Origin: Lachnospira sp. UBA2821 | Lineage (GTDB): Bacteria; Bacillota; Clostridia; Lachnospirales; Lachnospiraceae | Assembly: GCA_002351535.1 (NCBI GenBank) | Contig: DEGR01000054.1 | Location: 1 to 26,653 of the forward strand | DNA length: 26,653 nucleotides | Direction of reading: 5' to 3' | Shown here: positions 16,197 through 23,584 of the stretch, in pieces | How positions within the stretch are numbered: the first letter of the stretch is position 1 | How the letters are laid out: every line of letters starts with the position of its first letter | Notes under the pieces: model-generated | The model's input: the letters and a program-made list of their open reading frames with translations, nothing else | Databases searched by the model: none | Told to the model about the DNA's origin: nothing | Program-made: the position numbers and the translations under genes

Positions 16197-16326
16197 ACAT
16201 ACCTCCTTACTGGAATGTATATTTATTTCAAATTGAATATTTTTATATAACCAGTATTATTATATTATTGTTACAAGTTAATTGCAAGCTGATTAAAAGC
16301 AAAACGGGAATGGAGGATAAAATACA
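16197..16326. promoter_or_regulatory. Divergent pdxR-pdxS control region
   Basis: TACTGG (16208-16213) and CCAGTA (16251-16256) are inverted copies 37 bases apart, one over the pdxR ribosome site and one at the likely pdxS -10. CAAGTTAATT (16274) and CAAGCTGATT (16285) form an imperfect direct repeat with an 11-base period. A possible pdxS promoter is TTGAAT (16233-16238) with TATTAT (16255-16260). These are candidate PdxR sites only. Confidence 0.4.
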
Positions 16327-17202
16327 ATGGAAAAATCACAGTATGAGTTAAACAAAGGTCTTGCACAGATGTTAAAAGGTGGAGTTATAATGGATGTTAC
16401 AACACCTGAGCAGGCAAAGATAGCAGAGGCAGCAGGTGCATGTGCAGTTATGGCACTTGAGAGAATTCCGGCTGATATAAGAGCAGCAGGCGGTGTGTCA
16501 CGTATGAGTGATCCAAAGATGATAAAAGGAATTCAGGATGCCGTAAGTATACCTGTTATGGCAAAATGCCGTATAGGACATTTTGTGGAGGCACAGATTC
16601 TTGAAGCAATAGAGATAGATTATATAGATGAGTCAGAGGTTTTATCACCTGCTGATGACGTATATCATATTGATAAGACACAGTTTAAAGTTCCTTTTGT
16701 ATGTGGAGCAAGAGATTTAGGAGAGGCATTAAGAAGAGTTAATGAGGGTGCTTCAATGATTAGAACTAAAGGTGAACCGGGAACAGGAGATATAGTTCAG
16801 GCAGTACGTCATATGAGAAAGATGAACTCAGAGATAAGAAAGATTACATCTATGAGTAAAGATGAATTATTCGAAGAAGCAAAACAGCTTCAGGTTCCTT
16901 ATGATTTGGTTAAATACGTTCACGAAAATGGCAGAATTCCTGTAGTTAATTTTGCAGCAGGTGGTGTAGCAACACCAGCCGATGCAGCACTTATGATGCA
17001 GCTTGGTGCAGAGGGAGTATTTGTCGGTTCCGGAATATTTAAGTCAGGTGACCCTGCAAAGCGTGCTTCTGCTATCGTACAGGCAGTTACTAACTATAAG
17101 GATGCAGCTCTAATTGCAAAACTTTCAGAAGACCTCGGAGAGGCAATGGTAGGAATTAATGCAAATGAAATTGAAATAATAATGGAAGAAAGAGGCAAAT
17201 AA
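16327..17202 (+). CDS. pdxS: PLP synthase lyase subunit PdxS
   Basis: Synthase subunit of the DXP-independent vitamin B6 pathway: ribose 5-phosphate, glyceraldehyde 3-phosphate and ammonia from PdxT give pyridoxal 5'-phosphate. The 291-residue length is typical of the TIM-barrel subunit that assembles with PdxT. Catalytic residues are visible: Asp23 in GGVIMDV, Lys80 in VMAKCRIGH and Lys148 in IRTKGEPGTGD, along with the phosphate-binding GGVATPADAALMMQLGAEGV. TGGAGG at 16311-16316 precedes the start. It forms an operon with pdxT (5-base gap) opposite its regulator. Confidence 0.98.
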   Translation: MEKSQYELNKGLAQMLKGGVIMDVTTPEQAKIAEAAGACAVMALERIPADIRAAGGVSRMSDPKMIKGIQDAVSIPVMAKCRIGHFVEAQILEAIEIDYIDESEVLSPADDVYHIDKTQFKVPFVCGARDLGEALRRVNEGASMIRTKGEPGTGDIVQAVRHMRKMNSEIRKITSMSKDELFEEAKQLQVPYDLVKYVHENGRIPVVNFAAGGVATPADAALMMQLGAEGVFVGSGIFKSGDPAKRASAIVQAVTNYKDAALIAKLSEDLGEAMVGINANEIEIIMEERGK

Positions 17203-17207
17203 ATATA

Positions 17208-17777
17208 ATGCGGACTGATATAAAAATCGGGGTACTTGCTGTACAGGGAGCATTTATTGAGCATGAACACATGTTAAATGAACTCGGGGTGCAGTGCGTT
17301 GAGATTCGTAAAAAAGAAGATTTGGATAATATAGATGGAATTATTCTTCCGGGAGGAGAGAGTACAGTTCAGGGACAGCTTCTTATAAAACTTGGTATTA
17401 TGGAGCCATTAAGAAAAATGATTGAGAACGGACTTCCGGTTCTGGCTACATGTGCAGGACTGATTCTGTTGGCAAAGCATATTGATAATGATTCTGTGAC
17501 ACATATTGCAACACTCCCTGTTACTGTGAAGAGAAATGCTTATGGAAGGCAACTTGGCAGTTTTAACACAACTGCTAATATTGAACATATAGGTGACTAT
17601 CCTATGGTATTTATCAGAGCACCATATGTCAAAGAAGTTGAAGAAGGAGTTGAGATTCTTGCGACGGTTGATAATAATATTGTTGCAGTTAAATATAAGA
17701 ATCAGCTAGGACTTGCCTTTCACCCTGAATTGACCGGGGATACAAGCATTCATAAATATTTTATAGATATGATATAA
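17208..17777 (+). CDS. pdxT: PLP synthase glutaminase subunit PdxT
   Basis: Class I glutamine amidotransferase of 189 residues that supplies ammonia to PdxS through a channel. The nucleophile Cys82 lies in ATCAGLILLA, and the His172/Glu174 pair in AFHPELTGD. LPGGESTVQGQL binds glutamine, and GVLAVQGAFIEHE is the usual N-terminus. The ribosome site AAAGAGG lies inside the end of pdxS, so translation is coupled. A structured 3' region and terminator follow. Confidence 0.97.
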   Translation: MRTDIKIGVLAVQGAFIEHEHMLNELGVQCVEIRKKEDLDNIDGIILPGGESTVQGQLLIKLGIMEPLRKMIENGLPVLATCAGLILLAKHIDNDSVTHIATLPVTVKRNAYGRQLGSFNTTANIEHIGDYPMVFIRAPYVKEVEEGVEILATVDNNIVAVKYKNQLGLAFHPELTGDTSIHKYFIDMI

Positions 17778-17780
17778 TGA

Positions 17781-17819
17781 GCATTGCGACGGTTGTGCTT
17801 GCACAAGCCGTCATAATGC
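17781..17819 (+). other. Long hairpin in the pdxT 3' region
   Basis: GACGG-TTGTGC (17788-17798) pairs with GCACAA-G-CCGTC (17801-17812) with one bulged G, flanked by GCATT/AATGC. It has no T tail and lies 42 bases before the terminator. It may protect the transcript 3' end or belong to a small RNA. Confidence 0.55.
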
Positions 17820-17860
17820 GAAAACCCACATGGAGCCGGCAGGCGACATGATATAGTGAT

Positions 17861-17890
17861 AAAAAAACGCCGGAAATCCGGCGTTTTTTA
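17861..17890. terminator. Terminator of the pdxST operon
   Basis: CGCCGG (17868-17873) and CCGGCG form a GC-rich stem with loop AAAT. It is extended by seven A bases on the left and six T bases on the right. Confidence 0.95.
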
Positions 17891-17938
17891 ATGCTTGACA
17901 TAAATTATATGTGACTTCACACAAAGTTCACAAAATAA

Positions 17939-17965
17939 TTAGCACTCACCTCTTGACAGTGCTAA
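17939..17965. promoter_or_regulatory. CIRCE heat-shock operator (HrcA site)
   Basis: TTAGCACTC (17939-17947), a 9-base spacer and CAGTGCTAA (17957-17965) match the CIRCE consensus TTAGCACTC-N9-GAGTGCTAA with one mismatch. It overlaps the -35 of the hsp20 promoter, so HrcA binding would block transcription. The hrcA gene is not in this window. Confidence 0.93.
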
Positions 17966-17981
17966 CAACTAGTGATATATT
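17953..17981 (+). promoter_or_regulatory. hsp20 promoter
   Basis: Consensus TTGACA (17953-17958), a 17-base spacer and TATATT (17976-17981) predict a start near 17988 and a leader of about 100 bases. The rest of this gap (17891-17938) contains another TTGACA (17895-17900) without a convincing -10. Confidence 0.85.
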
Positions 17982-18089
17982 ACAGCTAGAACAAAGGAAG
18001 GGAAAGAAAATAAAAGATAACCTCCCCAGTTGTTCCAAGGAAACAAGGTAATGCAGACATATGATTTATATGAAAAGGAGAGATGACTT

Positions 18090-18554
18090 ATGTTAATGCC
18101 TAGTATTTTTGGAGAAGATTTATTTGATGACTGGTTTGATGATTTCCCATTTTATAATGATAAAGCAATGAGAAATGCTGAGAAGAAACTGTACGGAAGA
18201 AAAGCAGGAAGAATTATGAAGACCGATATCAAGGAAAAAGATAACGGATATGAGTTAGAAATTGATTTACCGGGCTTCACAAAAGATGAGATTAAAGCAT
18301 CGCTTGATGAAGGATATCTTACAATAAGTGCAGCTAAGGGACTTGATAAAGATGAGAAGTCTAAAGAAGATGGACATTATATCCGTAAGGAACGTTATGC
18401 AGGTGCCTGCCAGAGAAGTTTCTATGTAGGTGATGCGGTTAAACAGGAGGATATAAAAGGAGAGTTTAAACACGGTATTTTGAAACTGTTCGTTCCAAAG
18501 AAAGAACAGAATAAAGAAGTTAAGGAAAATAAATATATAGCAATTGAAGGATAA
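18090..18554 (+). CDS. Hsp20 small heat-shock protein
   Basis: A 154-residue ATP-independent chaperone that holds unfolding proteins as an oligomer in the cytosol. The alpha-crystallin domain covers residues about 42-140: MKTDIKEKDNGYELEIDLPG, LTISAAK, ERYAGACQRSFYVG and the closing FKHGILKLFVPK. The N-terminal arm with DLFDDWFDDFPF is typical of clostridial Hsp20. AAGGAG at 18075-18080 decides for ATG 18090; the ATG at 18083 runs quickly into a stop. Control by heat through HrcA is indicated by the CIRCE element over the promoter. Confidence 0.95.
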   Translation: MLMPSIFGEDLFDDWFDDFPFYNDKAMRNAEKKLYGRKAGRIMKTDIKEKDNGYELEIDLPGFTKDEIKASLDEGYLTISAAKGLDKDEKSKEDGHYIRKERYAGACQRSFYVGDAVKQEDIKGEFKHGILKLFVPKKEQNKEVKENKYIAIEG

Positions 18555-18600
18555 AGTTATGTATTTGCCTTATAGGGATTGTAGATAATTTGATATATTT

Positions 18601-18657
18601 CCCCTGAAAGACTTCTGATTGGCTGAATGTCGTCGGAAGATTTTCAGGGGATTTTTG
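18601..18657 (+). terminator. Terminator after hsp20
   Basis: CCCCTGAAA (18601) pairs with TTTTCAGGGG (18641-18650), with further pairing of CTTCTGA to TCGGAAG inside. ATTTTTGT follows. Confidence 0.85.
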
Positions 18658-18672
18658 TGCATAACAGCATAC

Positions 18673-18701
18673 TTGCGGGGGAGTATCATTTATAGTAAAA
18701 T
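18673..18701 (+). promoter_or_regulatory. Possible promoter of the small gene/ABC exporter pair
   Basis: TTGCGG (18673-18678), a 17-base spacer and TAAAAT (18696-18701) lie just after the hsp20 terminator and before the next gene. The fit is moderate. Confidence 0.5.
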
Positions 18702-18723
18702 AAAATATAAAAAAGGGAAAGGT

Positions 18724-19026
18724 ATGGTGATTGATATGAAGAGCAGAAGAACTCCGCTGGAAGTAGATGTAGAAAAGTATGAAGAGGGAAAAGGATTAGA
18801 AGATGGATTTGAACTTTGGGCGGATGTGGTTACCAAAGGCTGGATTGTTACAGATAATCTTATAAAGATTAAACGTGATAATGGAAGTATAGTATGTCCA
18901 TATATTGTCCACAGGAGAGGCAGAACATTTATAAGTGAGGGTGACTACATTATAATGGAGCCTGATGGAACGAAACATGTCTGTGGCGAGGATAAGATAA
19001 ATATAAGATTTGAAAAATGTGAATAG
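18724..19026 (+). CDS. Small protein of unknown function
   Basis: A 100-residue soluble, mixed-charge protein that I do not recognise. It has no signal peptide or membrane segment. The C-terminal part GDYIIMEPDGTKHVCGEDKI is glycine- and charge-rich and predicts a small beta fold. The frame is open from 18619, but that start lies within the hsp20 terminator. ATG 18724 with AGGG 6 bases upstream, or ATG 18736, is more likely. It ends 24 bases before the ABC exporter gene on the same strand and may be co-transcribed with it. Confidence 0.65.
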   Translation: MVIDMKSRRTPLEVDVEKYEEGKGLEDGFELWADVVTKGWIVTDNLIKIKRDNGSIVCPYIVHRRGRTFISEGDYIIMEPDGTKHVCGEDKINIRFEKCE

Positions 19027-19050
19027 AATAGAAGAGAAACGAGGATTGGT

Positions 19051-21696
19051 ATGCTGAAGTTAAAAAACATAATCAAAGATTATGTATCAGGTGACACTAA
19101 AGTAAGAGCACTTAAGGGTATTGATGTCGAGTTCAGGGATAATGAATTTGTATCAATACTAGGCCCATCAGGTTGTGGAAAGACGACATTGCTTAATATT
19201 ATAGGCGGACTTGATAAGTATACAAGTGGTGACCTTATTATCAATGGAAAGTCAACAAAGAATTTTAAAGATTCAGATTGGGATGCATATAGAAACAATG
19301 TTATAGGATTTGTATTTCAGAGTTATAATCTTATACCGCATCAGACAGTTCTGTCTAATGTGGAGCTTGCGATGACAATATCGGGAGTGTCTAAAGCAGA
19401 GAGAAGGAAGATGGCAATAGAGGCACTTGAAAAGGTTGGGCTTGGTGACCAGCTTAACAAGAAACCTAACCAGATGTCGGGTGGACAGATGCAGAGAGTT
19501 GCCATAGCAAGGGCTATAGTGAATAAACCCGATATTATTCTGGCGGATGAACCTACGGGAGCACTCGACTCTGAGACAAGTATCCAGATTATGGAGATAC
19601 TTAAAGAAATTGCAAAAGAGAAGCTTGTTATTATGGTTACTCACAATCCGGAGCTTGCAGAAAAGTATTCAACAAGAATAGTGAAGTTTCTTGACGGAAA
19701 ACTCATAGATGATTCAGATGCATATAAAAGTAATGAGATTTTAAATGATGATGTAAAATTCAAAAAGACATCAATGTCATTTTTTACTGCTATAGCGTTA
19801 AGCTTTAACAACCTTCTTACTAAAAAGGGAAGGACATTTCTTACGGCATTTGCAGGGTCAATCGGAATTATAGGAATTGCTCTTATTCTTGCATTGTCAA
19901 GCGGAGTGCAGAATTATATAACAAAGACAGAGACGGAAGCATTGGCCAATTATCCGTTGCAGATAACAAAGGAAAGCTCTAATTTCGGTGAGATATTTAA
20001 GGCTATGAGCGACACTGCCAAGAACAGATATAATACTAAAGAAGAAATGGGAGTCGTACACTCAAATAACATGATGAGCAAGATGATTTCTTCTATGATA
20101 GAGGGAACGAGAACAAATAACATGAAGGATTTCAAGGCATATCTGGAGAGTGATAAATGTGATATTGACAAATATACTTCAGATATCCAGTACATGTACT
20201 CTACGCAGCTTAATATATACAAGGATAATACAGATGATGGTATATATAAGGTAAATCCATCACAGGTATTTAATAAGCTCGGAATGGGTGCAATGACAGA
20301 TATGAGTGCCATGAGTACTATGTCGGCAACACAGTATGATGTATGGTCGCAATTATCTGATAATGAGAAATACCTTGATTCGAAGTATGAAGTGCTCAAA
20401 GGAAAATTTCCCGAGAAATATGATGAGGCTGTTGTTATAGTAGATGCCAATGGAAATATAAGTGATTACTGTCTCTATGCACTTGGAATAGAAAGCATGG
20501 ACAGTCTTGCTGAAAGTGTTAAAGCCGCAATGGAAAAAACTGCATACGAAGTTGAAGAGGTAAAGCCTACTCAATATACATATGATGATCTGATGAATCT
20601 TAAATTCAGACTTCTCACTAATACTGATTATTTTGAGAAAAAAGAGGATGGAACATGGGAAGACAAAAGTAAAGATGATATGTATGTTATGTCTAAGTTA
20701 AAGGACGCACTTGAGATTAAAATAGTTGGTGTAATAAAGGCTAAAGAAGAGGGCAATAATGTAGTTGACGGCGGTGGAGTAGGATACCGTTCAGACTTAA
20801 TGCAGTATCTTGTTAATAAGGTAAATGAAAGTGAGATTGCAAAACAACAGGTTACAGATAAAGAGACGGATGTATTTACAGGCATAACATTTGAAAGTGT
20901 AAAAAAAGACGAAGATACAAAGACTATGTCAACAGAAGAATTTCAGGAATATGTTGCAACTCTTCCGGCAGATGAGCAGTCTCAGATTCAGGCATATATG
21001 GCTCAGCTTAAGCAGTCGGGAATGTCAGATGAAGAGGCAATGGCAAAGATGATGGAATATATGGGACAAAATTCTACAGAGGCAACATATGATGGCAATC
21101 TTGCAATTCTAGGAATATCTAATCTCGACGAACCGTCATCCATTAATATTTATCCTAAAGATTTTGAGGCGAAGGATAATGTTACAGATATTATTGATAA
21201 ATATAACAGCACAAAAGATAAAGAAGAAGATGAGATTAGTTATACAGATTATATCGGTCTGATGCTTTCATCAGTTACCACTATTATAAATGCGATAACA
21301 TATGTTCTTGTTGGATTTGTATCAATATCATTGGTAGTTTCCTCTATAATGATAGGAATTATCACTTACATTTCTGTATTAGAAAGAACTAAAGAAATTG
21401 GAATATTAAGAGCTATCGGTGCATCTAAGAGAGATATATCAAGAGTATTTAATGCAGAGACATTTATTATCGGGCTTGTATCAGGTATTCTTGGAATAGG
21501 TGTGACAGTACTTTTGTGTATTCCTGCCAATATGATAATAAAAAATCTTACGGATATTAGTGGACTTGCAGCACTTCCATGGTATGACGGAGTTATTCTT
21601 GTATGTATTAGTATGTTTTTAACTGTAGTGGCAGGGCTTGTTCCGGCAAAGATGGCAGCTAAGAAAGACCCGGTTGTTGCATTACGTTCAGAATAA
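19051..21696 (+). CDS. Fused ABC ATPase / FtsX-type permease exporter
   Basis: An 881-residue membrane protein with an ATPase fused to a MacB/FtsX-type permease. The ATPase covers residues about 1-225: Walker A GPSGCGKT (38-45), Q-loop FVFQSYN, signature MSGGQMQR (142-149), Walker B IILADE (162-167) and H-loop VTHN. The first membrane helix is near 265-290, then comes an extracytoplasmic region of roughly 450 residues, then three helices in about 745-875 with the FtsX-typical VLERTKEIGILRAIGASKRDI. Such proteins work as homodimers in mechanotransmission or in export of peptides or lipids rather than import. The ATPase is of the LolD/MacB type. No partner membrane-fusion protein gene is nearby. 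The large outer domain contains a methionine-rich stretch (MGAMTDMSAMSTMSA). Substrate unknown. Confidence 0.9.
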   Translation: MLKLKNIIKDYVSGDTKVRALKGIDVEFRDNEFVSILGPSGCGKTTLLNIIGGLDKYTSGDLIINGKSTKNFKDSDWDAYRNNVIGFVFQSYNLIPHQTVLSNVELAMTISGVSKAERRKMAIEALEKVGLGDQLNKKPNQMSGGQMQRVAIARAIVNKPDIILADEPTGALDSETSIQIMEILKEIAKEKLVIMVTHNPELAEKYSTRIVKFLDGKLIDDSDAYKSNEILNDDVKFKKTSMSFFTAIALSFNNLLTKKGRTFLTAFAGSIGIIGIALILALSSGVQNYITKTETEALANYPLQITKESSNFGEIFKAMSDTAKNRYNTKEEMGVVHSNNMMSKMISSMIEGTRTNNMKDFKAYLESDKCDIDKYTSDIQYMYSTQLNIYKDNTDDGIYKVNPSQVFNKLGMGAMTDMSAMSTMSATQYDVWSQLSDNEKYLDSKYEVLKGKFPEKYDEAVVIVDANGNISDYCLYALGIESMDSLAESVKAAMEKTAYEVEEVKPTQYTYDDLMNLKFRLLTNTDYFEKKEDGTWEDKSKDDMYVMSKLKDALEIKIVGVIKAKEEGNNVVDGGGVGYRSDLMQYLVNKVNESEIAKQQVTDKETDVFTGITFESVKKDEDTKTMSTEEFQEYVATLPADEQSQIQAYMAQLKQSGMSDEEAMAKMMEYMGQNSTEATYDGNLAILGISNLDEPSSINIYPKDFEAKDNVTDIIDKYNSTKDKEEDEISYTDYIGLMLSSVTTIINAITYVLVGFVSISLVVSSIMIGIITYISVLERTKEIGILRAIGASKRDISRVFNAETFIIGLVSGILGIGVTVLLCIPANMIIKNLTDISGLAALPWYDGVILVCISMFLTVVAGLVPAKMAAKKDPVVALRSE

Positions 21697-21719
21697 TTAT
21701 AAAAATATTTTAGTATATA

Positions 21720-21748
21720 TTGATTTTTTGAAAACATTTTTGTATACT
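21720..21748 (+). promoter_or_regulatory. pckA promoter
   Basis: TTGATT (21720-21725), a 17-base spacer and TATACT (21743-21748) predict a start near 21755 and a leader of about 120 bases. Confidence 0.65.
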
Positions 21749-21808
21749 TATGGGGAAATTCGGCAAAAATCTAATGCAATTATACCGGATTTACAATGGT
21801 ATTAAGTC

Positions 21809-21836
21809 TGATTTGCACCTGCATATGTGTAAATCA
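21809..21836. promoter_or_regulatory. 10-bp inverted repeat in the pckA leader
   Basis: TGATTTGCAC (21809-21818) and GTGTAAATCA (21827-21836) pair with one wobble around CTGCATAT. It lies downstream of the promoter and 41 bases before the start codon. It could be a repressor operator or an RNA hairpin. Confidence 0.5.
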
Positions 21837-21877
21837 AGCTGAAAATATAAAATAATAAAGGAAAGAGGTAACATTAA

Positions 21878-23482
21878 ATGGCAAACATCGATTTAACAAA
21901 GTATGGTATCACAGGTACAACAGAGATAGTTTACAATCCTTCATATGAACAGTTATTTGCTGAGGAGACTAAAGCAGGTCTTGAAGGTTATGAAGTAGGA
22001 AAAGAGACAGAGCTTGGTGCAGTTAACGTTATGACAGGTATCTACACAGGACGTTCACCTAAAGATAAGTATATCGTTGAGGATGAGAATTCAAAGGATA
22101 CAGTATGGTGGAATTCAAAGGAATATCCTAACGATAACCATCCAATGTCACAGGATACATGGGCAACAGTTAAAGACCTTGCTAAGAAAGAACTTTCTAA
22201 CAAGAGACTTTTCGTAGTAGATGCATTCTGTGGAGCAAATGCTGATACACGTATGGCAGTTCGTTTTATCGTTGAAGTTGCATGGCAGGCACATTTTGTA
22301 ACAAATATGTTCATCGTTCCTACAGAGGAAGAACTTAAGAACTTTGAGCCTGATTTCGTAGTATACAATGCTTCAAAAGCTAAAGTAGAGAATTACAAGG
22401 AGTTAGGACTTAACTCAGAAACTTGTGTTGCATTCAACATCACAAGCAAAGAGCAGGTTATCATCAATACATGGTACGGCGGAGAGATGAAGAAGGGTAT
22501 GTTCTCAATGATGAACTACTACTTACCATTAAAGGGTATTGCTTCAATGCACTGCTCAGCTAATGCTGATATGAACGGTGAGAATACAGCAATCTTCTTT
22601 GGTCTTTCAGGAACAGGTAAGACAACACTTTCAACAGACCCTAAGAGACTTCTTATCGGTGATGATGAGCATGGTTGGGATGACAACGGTGTGTTCAACT
22701 TCGAAGGTGGTTGTTATGCTAAGGTTATCGGACTTGACAAAGAGTCAGAGCCTGATATCTACAATGCTATCAGAAGAGATGCTCTTTTAGAGAACGTTAC
22801 AGTAGCAGAAGACGGAAAGATTGATTTCGAAGATAAGAGCGTAACAGAGAATACTCGTGTATCTTACCCAATTGACCATATCGAGAATATTGTTAAGCCT
22901 ATTTCTTCAGCTCCTGCAGCTAAGAATGTTATCTTCCTTTCAGCAGATGCATTCGGAGTACTTCCTCCGGTATCTATTCTTACACCAGAGCAGACACAGT
23001 ATTACTTCCTTTCAGGATTTACTGCTAAGCTTGCAGGTACAGAGAGAGGAATCACAGAGCCAACACCTACATTCTCAGCATGTTTCGGACAGGCATTCTT
23101 AGAGCTTCATCCAACAAAATATGCAGAGGAACTTGTTAAGAAGATGGAGAAGAGCGGAGCTAAAGCTTATCTTGTTAACACAGGATGGAATGGAACAGGT
23201 AAGAGAATCACAATCAAAGATACAAGAGGTATCATTGATGCTATCTTAAATGGTGACATCAACAAAGCACCTACAAAGAAGATTCCAATGTTCAACTTTG
23301 AAGTTCCTACAGAGCTTCCAGGTGTAGACCCATCAATCCTTGACCCACGTGACACATATGCAGATGCTTCAGAGTGGGAAGAGAAAGCTAAAGATCTTGC
23401 AGACAGATTTGTTAAGAACTTTGCTAAATATGAGGGAAATGATGCAGGTAAGGCTTTAGTTGCAGCAGGACCACAGAAATAA
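21878..23482 (+). CDS. pckA: Phosphoenolpyruvate carboxykinase (ATP)
   Basis: Cytosolic enzyme interconverting oxaloacetate + ATP and phosphoenolpyruvate + ADP + CO2. In fermenters it often runs toward oxaloacetate. The length of 534 residues is normal for the ATP-dependent family. The P-loop GLSGTGKT lies at 242-249, followed by the metal-binding GDDEHGWDDNGVFNFEGGCYAK. The substrate region TGRSPKDKYIVED is near residue 55, and ENTRVSYPIDHI and GFTAKLAGTERG are also present. GAAAGAGG precedes the start. Codons ending in C (AAC, ATC, TTC) are clearly more frequent than in neighbouring genes, consistent with high expression. It has its own promoter and terminator, so it is monocistronic. Confidence 0.98.
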   Translation: MANIDLTKYGITGTTEIVYNPSYEQLFAEETKAGLEGYEVGKETELGAVNVMTGIYTGRSPKDKYIVEDENSKDTVWWNSKEYPNDNHPMSQDTWATVKDLAKKELSNKRLFVVDAFCGANADTRMAVRFIVEVAWQAHFVTNMFIVPTEEELKNFEPDFVVYNASKAKVENYKELGLNSETCVAFNITSKEQVIINTWYGGEMKKGMFSMMNYYLPLKGIASMHCSANADMNGENTAIFFGLSGTGKTTLSTDPKRLLIGDDEHGWDDNGVFNFEGGCYAKVIGLDKESEPDIYNAIRRDALLENVTVAEDGKIDFEDKSVTENTRVSYPIDHIENIVKPISSAPAAKNVIFLSADAFGVLPPVSILTPEQTQYYFLSGFTAKLAGTERGITEPTPTFSACFGQAFLELHPTKYAEELVKKMEKSGAKAYLVNTGWNGTGKRITIKDTRGIIDAILNGDINKAPTKKIPMFNFEVPTELPGVDPSILDPRDTYADASEWEEKAKDLADRFVKNFAKYEGNDAGKALVAAGPQK

Positions 23483-23502
23483 TTCATATAACTTAAAATA
23501 AT

Positions 23503-23545
23503 AAAAAGGACACGTTAATTATATGATTATCAGTGTCCTTTTTTT
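23503..23545. terminator. pckA terminator
   Basis: AAAAAGGACAC (23503-23513) pairs with GTGTCC plus T run (23533-23545) around a roughly 19-base loop. The A and T flanks make it usable on both strands. Confidence 0.9.
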
Positions 23546-23584
23546 GTATAGACAAAGAGAAATCGTATAGAAATGAGGACTGTT

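Noticed and set aside
18021..18080. RNA thermometer in the hsp20 leader
   Set aside because: CCTCC at 18021 could pair with GGAG of the ribosome site, but only over 4 bases and with a long loop; CIRCE already explains heat control.
18619..18723. Longer N-terminus for the small protein before the ABC exporter
   Set aside because: It would start inside the hsp20 terminator hairpin and precede the likely promoter; the added residues look non-coding.
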